From NCBI GenBank assembly GCA_022457155.1, contig JAJGOT010000132.1:600001-664000 (forward strand): a stretch of 64,000 nt of DNA, given 5' to 3'. Positions 50,726 through 62,229 of this stretch are shown here, piece after piece (the stretch's first letter is position 1; each line of letters begins with the position of its first letter). Origin of the DNA: Cladopsammia gracilis (taxonomy: Eukaryota > Cnidaria > Anthozoa > Scleractinia > Dendrophylliidae). The notes beneath the pieces were generated by a model. The model made no database searches and was not told the origin of the DNA. It saw only the letters and a list, made by a program, of their open reading frames with translations. Position numbers and translations under genes: made by a program.

Positions 50726-51459
50726 ATGGCGTTCCCGTGTTGTTACTGTTCCAGCTTTGCTGGTAGTACATTTAAAAAACTCCTTAGTCATATAAAGTTT
50801 ATTCACAGTCATGAGCCGAATTTTTTGATAACATGTGGCGATTGTGGTCAATCATTTCAGAAGTTCAACTCATTTAAATCTCATAGAGGGGGACATTGGG
50901 GGGTAGCCCATACCGCAATACCGCAGCATAAAATCAAAAATACCGCAATACCGCAAGGAAAATCGACAAAATACCGATATCGCAGGTATGGATATCAGGC
51001 GGGTACAAATATTTTTGGAGGGATGTAGGATAAGCGATCTAATTACGGTCAGTTGCACGTTTTACGTAGTCGTACATGTAGTAAGACTTACCTCGTAGAA
51101 GGAACTAAAGCTTTGTCAGCAAATGACCACGTGACACTCGTATAACAGTTCCAGGTTGCATACCGAAAATGTTAATTGCTCTCTACTAGTGATATCCCTT
51201 TGTTCTTTTAACACTCCGAATGTGTGGTTCCAGAAAATATCCATACCCCCTCCACGGATGATCTTTCAGTTTAGACCCCCCCCCCCCCCACCCCACTGGA
51301 ATTTCCGTTCCAGGGGGGTTCTTTGACGAACCCCCACCCACAGGAATTTCCGACTTTTCTTTTTACCCTTTTCAAATTCACAACTGTGTCATACTTTAAA
51401 AAAACGTTCACTTGGTTTACACACAACATTTGTGACCTCTCACGCGAAAACGATACTGA

Positions 51460-51735
51460 CGGCTATCCGTTCGAGCCGTTCAAGTCGTTCAGTCTTGCCG
51501 TTGATCAGCCGTTCACGAACGGCAGGAGGCCGTTCGAACGGCTGTGATTTCGTAATTAGCCGTTTAAAAAATTTATTCAGCCGTTCGAACGGCTGCTGCT
51601 AGCCGTTCAAAAAAAATCTTCAGCCGTTCGAACGGCCGCTGCTAGCCGCCGTTCAAAAAAATCTTCAGCCGTTCGAACGGCTAGGGCTATCCGTTCGAAA
51701 AAAAAATATTCAGCCATTCGAACGGCTAATGGTTT
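51460..51735. repeat. Palindromic CCGTTCGAACGG tandem array
   Basis: At least four copies of GCCGTTCGAACGGC-like self-complementary units separated by A-rich spacers (AAAAAAATCTTCA). It lies inside the 2.47-kb inserted element and can form cruciforms or serve as arrayed dyad binding sites. No coding potential. Confidence 0.8.
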
Positions 51736-52216
51736 ATTCCGGAATCCGGAATTCGGAATCTTGAGCGTGAAATCCTAAAAGCCGGAATGAACCAAAACAT
51801 GAAAAATAAATAAATATCCGTTTAATATCCGTTTAATTTTTCGTACTTGACATCGCGTGGCGCAGTTTTCCTATTCCTTACTTTACCTTTTTACGCCAAA
51901 ATTTTGACTATAGCGTGACCTGATTGAAAAACGCACGCTGTGGTCTAGACTGAGTATAGTGCAACACATCGCGCTTCGTTGTCAAGCACATTCACAGGCT
52001 TAGCCAATCTATAAACAAGGTAGATGAGAGTGAAACTAAGTAGTCGCGATTTTAAATCTGTCACATTCCATCATGAGTTTATGAATGACGCTATTGTTAT
52101 ACGGTAGAGATTACACACGTCATCTAGGGATCTCCAGGAGTGTTAAGGATGATTTTTCAGGTATCCCATGACGCCTAACGCGTAATAATCGATCCTGATG
52201 TGTCAAATTTCCTGCG

Positions 52217-52983
52217 ATGGCGAGTACAAGTGGTGAAATTTTACTGACCCTCGCGAGACTTTTTCTTCGGTTCCAACGCGACAAAAGGTGAATCAAATCG
52301 TTATTTGGTTTCTATGTACATTAAAGTTTACTTATATATCATTTGATCCGAGCCTGTTTGCCTATGTATCGCAATATTTTGGTCTTTGTTTCGAGTGGCA
52401 TACAAGTCTGATTCGCTTCGTTTCTTTGTTGTGTTTTAACCCTTGATCTGTTTTGCGGTGTTTCGTTTTTAATCCTGGATACATTAGCATATAATTACGC
52501 CTGATAGTGCCCGGAGAGTGACTCTTTTAAATGCAATACAAGGTCCCCTAAAGTCCTCACGTTTTGTAGAAATTTATGAACGTTGAATTTGGGTCAAAAT
52601 CGGCGCCAAAACGTTGTTAAAATTCGCTTCGATCGCGTAGATTCTTTGCTTTGGTTTTTACAGTCGAAGGAAATATCGTATTTAGTGCAATTGCAGCTTC
52701 CTTTTATGAGTTTGAACAAATCATATGATCGTTTAACACTTTCCTTCGGTGCGAAGCTAATAAATCGCTTGATGTTTATGTTTTTACAAGTGATATGGAA
52801 GATGGCAATATTTTTTCATCTGCTGGAAATCGAAGTCTTAATTGTCATCGATGCCTTTCAATTTGTCCGTGTTCAGAAACAGACAAAGTCGCCGCTCTCT
52901 TTACTTTTTGGGGAAGCAAACGTGTACTTAATACCGTTAGGAACCTACAACAAGCCAGATTGGACGATGTGATATATGTTTGA
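52217..52983 (+). CDS. Candidate small two-exon gene inside the inserted transposon
   Basis: ATG at 52217 in a strong context (GCGATGG). Exon 52217-52287 ends at AAAAG|GTGAAT, and exon 52791-52983 begins after TTTTTACAAG. Both sides are phase 2, giving 264 nt (87 aa). The second exon has a Cys cluster (CHRCLSICPC) and ends DDVIYV. I recognise no family. It may be a captured host fragment or the start of a longer gene; a chance frame is possible. Confidence 0.3.
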
Positions 52984-54129
52984 CTGCTAAAATCTACGCA
53001 GTGGATGATGCGCTCGCTTCCAGCAACTCCATGGCAAATGACTGGTCACGCAATTTTAGTTGATGATATAGATCATCGCGTTGCATCATGGGATACCTGG
53101 AAAATCCTCCTTTGGAGTGTTTATTTCATAATACTATTTGGGGAATGACAGCAAAGGTCAGCAAATCATCAGCCCGTCAAATACCGAAATACCGCGCAAA
53201 AAAACCTGTTTCACCGAATACCGCAGTCCGAAATAATCAAATACCGCATACCGCAGTCTCAGACAATACCGAAATACCGCGTTCAAAAATAAAATTTACC
53301 GAAATACCGCATGAAAAATGGACCAATACCGCGATACCGCAAACCCCAATGTCCCCCTCCTCATATTCAGAGAAAGCACAACACGAGGAATCTTGCAGAG
53401 AGACCAGAAAATGAAGACATCGACGCAGACGACGACCCTGTGGACGTAAGCTTAAATTCAAGTGACGATGAGTACGGTTGTGAGGATCATGTGGGGCACA
53501 TTGATGCAGAAGACGAACCCATGAACTTCGTGAATAAAATGACGAGATTTTTAGCTTTGTTTATTTTAAAAACCAAGGAGGAAAATCAGTTAAGCCAGCA
53601 TGGTATCGATGCAGTTCTTGACAGCACAGGGAATCTGGTCGAAAGTAACTTGGAGCACCTGAAGGAGAAAATCACAACATGCTTAGAAAGAAACGGCGTA
53701 GATGTTGCAGATGTGGAAGGTTTATGTGATGTGCTTCAACAGCCAAGCATTTTTGCTCAAGCCAGACAACCTTTGATAAATGAATATCAACAAGTGCAGT
53801 ACTTTAAGAATAACTTTAACTTTGTGGTAAGTTTTTATAACCTTATGAAAGCTTTAACATGCTTATTAAACTATTGTCAGCTTGCGTTGTGCTTTTGCAT
53901 TGTGGTCTTAAGTTGAAACAGCAAGTGATACATGCTGTTTTTTTTACTGTCAAAACTTGGTGGAGCTGATCCATTTAGTCATTGAGAACTTAATGCACTT
54001 GGTGGTCCAAAAAAAGCTCTATGGCCTTTCATTGTTAAAATATAATTATAGTCAAATATAAAATTATAGTCAAATTATAAATCAAATATAATTTTAGTGT
54101 ACAAAAACTGGATATGAATATCGCCTATT

Positions 54130-54300
54130 TTCGCTTTTAAATTTCCTGCGCACCGCCATTTTGAATATTTATGACGTATTACGGTTGTCCAATTGTTGCA
54201 TACAAAAGAACTTCGATTCTTAACAATAGCGGCAACCGTAACACGTCATAAATATTCAAAATGGTGGCACGCTGAAAATTTAAAAGCGAAAATAGGCGAG
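54130..54300. mobile_element. Foldback MITE
   Basis: Arms TCGCCTATTTTCGCTTTTAA and complement, continuing through CATTTTGAATATTTATGACG. In the intron before transposase exon 54394. Confidence 0.85.
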
Positions 54301-55391
54301 TGGCACTTACATGTACGTATATAGCTCATATATGGGAGTACCCCCCCCCCCCCCCCCGCCTTGTATTGTAATAATGTGTCATACTATCAACAGGAGCCTG
54401 AGGAAATAGTGTTGAGTCAGCGGGCAGAGTATAGAGTTATCAGAGGGCGACAAAAACTGAGAATTGTGAAAGAGATGTTTCACTATATACCCATTTTGAA
54501 AACCCTTCAGGCTTTGCTCAATCAGCCAGACATTATTTCAGAGGTATGTTGATCTTGCTGAACAGTTCTTATGATTGTTCGATGAATTTTTTGCTTCCTT
54601 TTCATAGGCAGAGAGCCCACCACATGACCCGTGGATAAAGTGTCTACAATAATTTTGCTCATATGCACAGTGGTGCAAAGTTGTTTTGCTTCAAATAATA
54701 TTATTGTTCTGCTCGTATCCTCTGCAATAGCAACCTAATTGTTGCACTGTTTTAATACCAGTTAGGAATAAATATAAATATTGCAAAACGAACTGAGTGA
54801 CCGAATGATAAAACAATTATTTTGTTCAACCTTATCCACAAATAATTCTTAAATTATGAAATTGACACATTTTCTGAAGTATTTGTGTTCAAAATTGACA
54901 CCCTAAAGTCAACTTAATGGATCAAATCAGATTACATATACATGTAAGTCCCCCTTCTTAGGCAAATTTCATCCCTCAATTTTATCTGTTGTTCTATCTA
55001 CGTCGTATAAAGCTATCCATTAAGCACGCAGTAATCAAGGTCCCACCTTAAAGCCCAAACTTCAAATCAAATTACTGAGAGTGGATATGCCGATGCATCA
55101 GTACATGTAATAGAGGTCAAATATCTGACACATTTTTTGCACTGTATAAAGTAGTTTTTGTGTCACTGACTGTGCCTTTCATTTAATAAAAGGTGAGAAA
55201 TCCTCATCCAAGCACTGATGGCTGCTTAAGAGATTTTTGTGATGGTGAGGACTTCAAGTCACATGAGCTCTTTGGACATGATCCACATGCACTTGTCTTA
55301 CACTGTTACTACGATGACTTTCAAGTCACTAATCCTCTTGGATCAAAGACCAAAAAACATAAAATAGGTAAAGAAATATGGCGAAGGTTAA

Positions 55392-55480
55392 TACAGTAGA
55401 ACCTCCACTAATGGCACCTCTCTACAACAGCCACCTCTGTCCACAGCCGCCACTTTTTTCGGTCCTTGCATTCGACACAG
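55392..55480 (+). mobile_element. pogo-like repeat fragment
   Basis: Starts TACAGTAGAACCTCCACTAA, with GCCACCTCT and GCCGCCACTTTTTTCGG motifs. The opposite end is not found. It begins 25 bp after the donor of transposase exon 55193-55367. Confidence 0.5.
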
Positions 55481-55742
55481 ACATTAAGGTGAATAAGAGA
55501 AGGCAGTCCCAGCATACACAAAAAGTGTTCAAATTTTTCTACAGGACAACCAATGCAAAATTAGGATTGAGTTTTTCAAATGCAATTATTACCGGTATTA
55601 TTATTATTATTGCAGTAAAACTATCTGTATGCACAGTGTTATAAAGCGACACAGGGCGCAAAGCGTAACCTGTGCGCAAGAGCGAAACTTAAAAAAAAAA
55701 TAAATAAATAAATAAGTTACTAAAACCTGATATCGACAAATC

Positions 55743-55788
<46 letters not shown>

Positions 55789-57744
55789 ACGTATATTATT
55801 ATTACATTTTGTCCACTATTTAGATTTCCCTTCCTACAGTTGGGGTGTTTAGATTAGGTAAAGTTCATGCCTGGACATTTTAAACTACAGTATGTTTTAT
55901 ATCTTTTCAGGAGCTTTTTACTTCACTCTTGGAAATTTGAGTCCGCAGTACCGTTCAGTTGTCAACATTATTCAGCTTGTAGCCCTGTGCAAAGCATCTC
56001 TTATTAGTACTTATGGAATGAACAGAATTCTGCAGCCTTTTGTTCGAGATTTAAACTTACTTGAATCAGTAAGTATATGTACATGTAATAATTTTTTTTT
56101 AATCTGCATTAAGGGTACATTTGTATTTTTTTTAATGACACATGTCTCATGCAGCTTATTTTGATATTTTAATATACTACTTTCAGTCATTTTCATATTG
56201 ACATTCTTGTTTATTTCTTTTACATGTATCTTTGCAGGATCATGGTGTGACCTTCCGGTTGGAGGGTCAAGACAGGTTATTTAGAGGCAGCATTGGTCCT
56301 TTCTCCGATGATAACCTGGGAGCTCATGCCATTGGGGGATATGTTGAAAGCTTTACTTCCCTGCGAGTTTGTCGAGTTTGTATGGGAACAAGTGATGACA
56401 TCCAAACTAAGGTAACTAAATTATATATATAAATATATTTTTAATCTTACTGGTATGGCAAGGCTTCTGCCCTATTCCCCCATGTGCGGAAATTTTAACA
56501 GAACTGATGATGATAGGGGGAAGCTACACAGCATATGAATGTCCTGTAGTTTTTGAACCCTATCATGAACTAACTGTTTTCTTTTTTAAGTTCTGCAAAA
56601 TAAAACAGGTACCTTGAGATAACTTTAGATTTCATCCATTTTGTCAGTGTTGTAATAACTATACTTTCAAACTTAAATATAGTAAGTAATACTAGATGAA
56701 TATGTATGGAAATTTAACAAGGTGAACTACATGCACAATATTGATGTTGTATAGTTATGAAGAACAATAATTGCAATGAAGGTTATTAGCATTCCGATTC
56801 AATAGTATTTCTGTATCACTGATACAGAATAGCTGTTCTGAAATTACAAACCTTCATTAATTTGTTATTTCCTTTGTATTTTCCTTATGAATTTAACATG
56901 TATTAGTGAATTTTACAATAATTTTTACATGTATTTATAAAAACTGGAAACAAGTTAAATTCATTCATTCTTTGGCAATTTTTATTCATCCAATTTTTTT
57001 CTATGTATTGATCTTAGTTTACAGAGAATCAATACCAGCTAAGAACAAGAGTTGCTCACAACAGGCACTGTCAATTAGTTCAGGCTGATCCATCCTTAGC
57101 TTCTGCCTATGGTGTTAAGAGGAAATCTATCCTTAATCATTCACGGTACTTCCATGTTGTGGATGGACTTGACCTTGATGTGATGCACGATCAGCTTGAA
57201 GGAGTGCTACCACTTGAAGTTAAGCTGTTGTTGAAGAAATACATCAGAGAAGAAAATTATTTTACACTTGCCACCCTAAATGAGAGAATTGCAACGTTTG
57301 ATTATGGACCACCAGACATCAGCAACAAGCCAAGTGCAATAAAGCCACAGGCATTATCAAGCGACTCTACATCAATGAGTCAGTCAGGTACATTGTCAGT
57401 GTAGCATAATTTTATAGAGTACAATTTACTGACATAAATATTTAACCAAAGAAAGCCAACAAGTGTAAATTATCATTTTCTTTCTTCGATACCATCAAAA
57501 CAATCACACTTTTTTAGTCTTCACTGCAAAAAGTAAAATGATGGTAATACATGTGTTGGAGTTGGGGAAACAGGGGAGGGGCATTTTGTGCATACAGCTT
57601 TCTGAGTTGTTGGAGGTAAAATATTGGGTGATTTTACGTTTCTCTTTGAGTGCTAATACTACATGTACATGTTCTTCCTTCACTAGCACCTTTATCTACA
57701 ATTCCTGATTTATAAGTCAGATGCTGTATCTAGACTGCCTGGGT

Positions 57745-58055
57745 TTAATACTCCCATATAAAAATGACGGGTGGTGCTCATCGTTCCTTTTAGGGGTCAA
57801 AATTTGTAGATTGGTAGTGCTTAGGATGCTAAAATCTAAAATGACCACCATTAGAATTATCCCGTTACCATTTAGGGTATGAGCCGAAAAAATATGACGG
57901 AATATGACCTGTGTTGTTTTCGGATTGGTACCTCTTGGGGGTAAAAATTCATTTCAGCCACAACCCATCAAATGACATTTCTGGTACCTTTTAGGGTGTT
58001 TTTTGAAAATTTCTGATGAGCACCCCTGTCAGTTTTATATGGGAGTCCTCCCTCC
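57745..58055. mobile_element. MITE-like repeat with TATAAAAATGACRGG ends, copy 2
   Basis: Same family as 36155-36505: CCATATAAAAATGACGGGTG, TCTAAAATGACCACCATTAG, TTTTATATGGGAG. Fragments also lie near 9640-9950, 25470 and 54325. In a transposase-like intron. Confidence 0.7.
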
Positions 58056-59940
58056 CCAAACCCCAGGTTAGACTGCTCTTGTACATGTAAGTGATAACTT
58101 TTATTTCACAAGGGTTAAAGTTATCATTTAATTGCAAGAGTCAACTGTACTATACATTTGTTAATTGGTTATATATTGTTAGCTGCACAGATGTGGTGCC
58201 TGGCAAGAAATCTGCCACTTCTCATTGGGGACTTGATTCCAGATGGTGATGAACACTGGAATAATTTTCTTTGTCTTCTAAAAATTGAAGACATAGTATT
58301 TGCACCAGTGACAAGCACTCAGCTGGCAGCTTATCTAGCAGTTCTTGTTGAACAGTACCTTGATGAATTTAAAGAGCTGCATGATAGATCTCTGATTCCA
58401 AAGCACCACAACATGGTCCATTATCCAAGACAAATTGTCAGGTAAATAAAAAATTATAGTAAATTAATTGCTCTTTAATCAGCACGCGCCCGAAGGCCCT
58501 TCTTTTTGAGGCCTTGCATCAGTTGTCACAAGGAAGGATGAGTGTTAAATTGCTTTGGCATGTCTGTTATGTTGTTTAATGTGCTTTGCTTTGACTAATA
58601 AAAGCAGCATGCTGTCTATTGTACATTTGCCCTTTATCTAAATTGCTTTTCCTGTTTACCATATATATTATTATACTGCTATATATTTTGTCATCGTCAT
58701 ATTTACATCCAGCTTTCTTTCGAAACCAGCCCATAACAGTACAATAATCTATGTAATCCAACATAAAACAGTCGAGGGTTTCCCGTTCGTCTAGCCCCTC
58801 CTGCATTTGGGTACAGGAAATCCCACATGTTGAGCCGTCATAATACAAACAATTATGTAGTTTTTATCTACATGTAAATATTTAACTAAACCTTGGCTTT
58901 GTGTTTTAGAAGAGGACCACTGGTAAGAAACTGGGCAATGAGATTTGAAGCAAAGCACAATTATTTCAAGAGGCTCGTTGACAACATCCATAACTTTAAG
59001 AACATTACTTACTCTTTGGCTAAGCGTCATCAGTCATTGCAGGCATATCTGCTTCAAACATCAGCTGGAAATTTCTTACGAATGTCACTTGAAGTTGGGC
59101 CAGGTACTGGTTATTACAATTCTACTTTATTATTGTTACTGTTACTTTCAAAAATACTTCTACTTAATAATAAATCTTCTTTATGAAATAACTTTAATAC
59201 ACTTTATGCATACAGTAATGTAATATAAACCCTTTACTGGCAATTCCCTCAAATTTCATTATTTTTAATCAACACCAGAGGTTTGCAAAAGTTATAACCC
59301 ACATATGCAGAATGGTTTGTTCAGGTACTACTTGCTTGCCATAAAACAAATTTTATTGTAATGACCATAGCATAGTGACCATGTACCCCAAAGTTAGTAC
59401 AAATGTTGTTGCATGCACAAAACAGCACATTATATACATATAACATATGTATATACATATAACCAAAAATGATTAAAGGATAGTAATGGTCTGACTATTT
59501 TATAAGGCATTAAATATATTTAACTCATGTACTTTTTCATTCCCTTAGGAGGGAAGTCTACTGTTGGTGATTGCGGCCTTGAACATGAGTTGCGAGAGAT
59601 AGATCCCTCAATAACCGGGGAAAGCGTGCTTACACGGTAACCAAAAATGATTTGTATCAACTTAGCATTTAAGTGTTCAAATTTAAATTTAAAAGCCACT
59701 TTTTTCTCATCCTAATAAAAGATACTTAGGTTCTGGGTTAGAGTAACTTTTATAGGATGCAAACACAGATTCAAACAAGAGATTCTGACAAGTTGTTGTA
59801 AATGGTTGACTTGGCAATTTTTTCAAGATTTAACACTAGCTGGCTGGCATGACAATGCTCAGAAAGAACTCACTAAAACTCTGAGGTGAAGAAATAAAAA
59901 AGCAAGTTATTGCACTGGAAGGTGGATTTGGTAGCAAGCT

Positions 59941-60062
59941 GGGTAGTTTCTTGGTGTTGGAGATGTTAAATCACCAAATGGCATAAGACAAAAGATTCAA
60001 AAGACAATAAACAACACTATAGTAATTAACAATTATAGTTTCTGCAGCACCAAGGAATACCC
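59941..60062. mobile_element. MITE with GGGTAGTTTCTTGGTG ends, copy 3
   Basis: Ends GGGTAGTTTCTTGGTGTTG and CACCAAGGAATACCC. Flanks GCAAGCT/ACAAGTT match at 5 of 7 positions, so it is older than copies 1 and 2. In the last transposase-like intron. Confidence 0.75.
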
Positions 60063-60091
60063 ACAAGTTGGCTCAGACAAGACTGGTGAAC

Positions 60092-60094
<3 letters not shown>

Positions 60095-60139
<45 letters not shown>
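60095..60139. repeat. (TA)n microsatellite
   Basis: About 22 uninterrupted TA units in the last transposase-like intron. Confidence 0.95.
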
Positions 60140-60142
<3 letters not shown>

Positions 60143-61329
60143 TTTTATGTCAAAATAAATTAATATAAAATTGATGTTTCTTTTGTTGATTCATTTTAGG
60201 ACTTCATGGGCCAAGGTTTATGGAACCAAATATGCACGAGGCTCTGTGGTTATTGTTGGCTTGTATCATGGAGTTCCTGTTTTAGGAAAGGTGGATCAAG
60301 TGTTAATAGTTGATGGGGAAGTGGTCATCTTAAAATACAAGAAATTAAGAGTCTTGGAGTTTGTCAGCCATTTAAATGCTTATAAAGTTGTAGAATTGAA
60401 TGAAGTAGCCTGCATCAAACAAAAACAACTCCAGGATTTTCATCCTCTTAGTCTATGCAAAGGCTTTGGTCCATTCGCTCAAGAATTGTTTGTTGTTTTG
60501 AGGTACAGGGTGGACTGTTTGTAATAATGGTTGTAAGCTTTTGAGAGGAGGACACCGGGTTTTGTGGTGTCATGGTTTTGGCATTTCTTTTGTGCAATGT
60601 GCGAACGTATCTGCTTCCCAGGGCCAGACAATTTTCCCGTCAGGCCTGTGTATTCATCAGTGATTTATATACTTGACTTGCCTGCGAGCAAGTCATTTAT
60701 TTATTTTTTTGGAGGGGGATATATTTTGTAGAAAAAGTGAGGATAATTATATTACAGTATTTGTTTTTTTTTTAAATGTTCCATTCAGGTTAATATAATG
60801 GTCAAAACGAAAAAAAAAATGCCCTCTCAAGAATGCTTGTTCAGTCCTTTTGCAGCAAATGATGGGATGCATGCAAAAAAAATCTATAATTTCTGTTAAA
60901 ATTAATTGCTATATTTCTTGCCTCAAGGGTCAGGAACTAACTTTCATATACAACTCTATTTTTCCCTGTATACTTCTACATATTTGTATGTTTTCAAGCC
61001 CTAAGTAATGTTAAATAAAGTTAAACTTGATAGAATAAAGAATGATGTAACTGTTAAAGCAGGTGACGTAGGGAAACCGTCACAACCATGTAAAATGTTA
61101 CCTGTACACAAAAACCTGTATTATTTAAATTTCAATTTGTGTATATATTTCCCATCAAATTTAAACATGCATTAAATATCAATGAACTTTAAACTTGGTT
61201 TTGGAGTCATTATAGTACACTTGTGCATGGGTTTGTGTTGTGAAAAAAAATATATTATATATATCATATATATATATATATCATTTATGTACCCTTCTGT
61301 AAACAAATCTAATTGAAGAGGTACACTTT

Positions 61330-61655
61330 TTAACTGGATGAGTATTTTTACTCATTTGTTTGACTCACAGTCAAGTTACTCAAAATATAGTGTTGTTTTA
61401 CTCACTATGTTAAGTAAAAGGATTTACTCAATATTTTGAGTATAAGTGAGAAGCACTTACTCACTAAGTGAGTAACTGTTTACTCACATTTTTGAGTAAA
61501 TATGAATCGTACTCCATTAACTCAAAATAACGAGTTGTTACAACTCATTAGGTTGGGTAAAATATCTAACTCATATTCCGAGTAATCTTACTCAATATGT
61601 GGAGTAAAATGGACACTTTACTCAAAAAGTGAGTCATTTTAACTCATTTTGAAAA
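61330..61655 (-). repeat. Right TGAGT/ACTCA subterminal repeat block
   Basis: About twenty TGAGT/ACTCA motifs in both orientations occupy roughly 325 bp, about 0.8 kb beyond the transposase-like stop codon. Reverse-complemented, its outer edge aligns with the outer edge of the left block. It ends at an A/T-rich stretch and GCTGTG at 61668-61673, the proposed right terminus. Confidence 0.8.
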
Positions 61656-61693
61656 ATGCTTTTTTTGCTGTGCGAGTTTTCAAGGTCAAGCCC

Positions 61694-62006
61694 AAATCAT
61701 ACCGTCCAGAAGGACGTCGGACACCTTATTGAGACTTATATAACGGAGTAACTGGTTAGCTTTCAGTTGAGGTTAGGGGTAGCAGTTTATATAGTTAAAT
61801 TTAGAATTAAGCAACCCGAGAAGCTAGGTGGTACAGTGGTACGGTAGGCTATGTAAACCAAAGCCTAGCTGAGGTCACAGGTTCAATCCTGAGTGAGAAT
61901 TTTAGATTTTTCTTTTTTACACTTAAAAATTTATTGAAAATAAAATTCTAAGTGTCGACATTAAGTCTCAATAAGGTGTCCGACGTCCTTCTGGACGGTA
62001 TGATTT
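61694..62006 (+). mobile_element. 313-bp inverted-repeat element enclosing a tRNA-like SINE head
   Basis: Arms of about 46 bp run from AAATCATACCGTCCAGAAGG to its complement. Between them a tRNA-like segment (61815-61895) has A-box-like GGTGGTACAGTGG and B-box-like GGTTCAATCC. GCGAGTTTTC lies outside both ends (61672 and 62028). It sits 20 bp outside the proposed giant-element right end. Confidence 0.7.
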
Positions 62007-62229
62007 AGGCACAACCGAGTTTTTGCGAGTTTTCCAAGACACAAGACGCCGGATAAAGTTGAAAAATTTGACCCAATTTAATCAAGTTGCAATCCATTTA
62101 CATCCTGGCCAACTGCAGCCCACGACACTTAGCACAATAATTTTAAACAAAACTGGACCCTTATTTGTGGGTATAAATGTCTTTTGCCTTTTTAAAGTAA
62201 AACTAAAAATGGCGACATAGCCCCTTTAA

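Larger units (their letters stand above)
50886..53359. mobile_element. 2,474-bp DNA transposon inserted in the transposase-like exon 1
   Basis: Termini are a perfect 16-bp inverted repeat, GAGGGGGACATTGGGG at 50886-50901 and its complement at 53344-53359, flanked by a 6-bp duplication CTCATA (50880-50885 and 53360-53365). Just inside both ends are arrays of an ATACCGC/TACCGAA motif (50910-50985 and 53180-53340). The interior has a poly-C hairpin near 51275-51320, a CCGTTCGAACGG array (51460-51735) and a possible small two-exon gene (52217-52983). No transposase is recognised, so it appears non-autonomous; superfamily unknown. Confidence 0.85.
50726..60524 (+). pseudogene. Transposase-like gene (two C2H2 fingers, Tnp2/CACTA-like core), interrupted by a transposon
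   Basis: Segments are 50726-50885 and 53366-53826 (one exon split by an insertion), then exons 54394-54543, 55193-55367, 55911-56068, 56238-56411, 57018-57387, 58183-58441, 58910-59103, 59549-59636 and 60200-60524. With the insertion excluded, phases match throughout: 2,514 nt, 837 aa. Fingers are C5-x2-C8...H22-x4-H27 and C37-x2-C40-x12-H53-x4-H58. The core has YFTLGNLSPQYRSVV, SDDNLGAHAIGG (about 391-402), LDLDVMHDQLEGV (about 478-490), PKHHNMVHYP and RFEAKHNYFK (Glu about 648). The D...D-x-MH...EG...E layout recalls Tnp2/Plavaka-type DDE transposases, with candidate acids Asp392/393, Asp480 and Glu648. The superfamily call is inference. As it stands, reading from 50726 stops at about 51028, so this copy is probably inactive unless the insert is spliced out. 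Confidence 0.7.
38200..61673. mobile_element. Putative giant (about 23.5 kb) two-gene DNA transposon, CACTA/Tnp2-like
   Basis: Two blocks of TGAGT/ACTCA-rich subterminal repeat (38226-38690 and 61330-61655) enclose two divergent genes that start near the midpoint: a transposase-like gene to the right and a SAM/SAMD3-like/kinase gene to the left. The outermost part of the left block aligns with the reverse complement of the right block (ATGAGT-x-AAA...TGA...CTCA...TGAGTAAA), as expected of inverted ends. The right terminus, read inward, is CACAGCAAAAAAAGC, resembling a CACTA-type CAC end; the left terminus is degenerate and I cannot fix it or a target duplication. Alternatives are two unrelated copies of one satellite flanking host genes, or a KDZ-type element. 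Confidence 0.5.

Noticed and set aside
52583..52972. 129-codon plus-strand frame in the inserted transposon
   Set aside because: Overlaps the better-supported spliced frame ending at 52983 and has no recognisable features.
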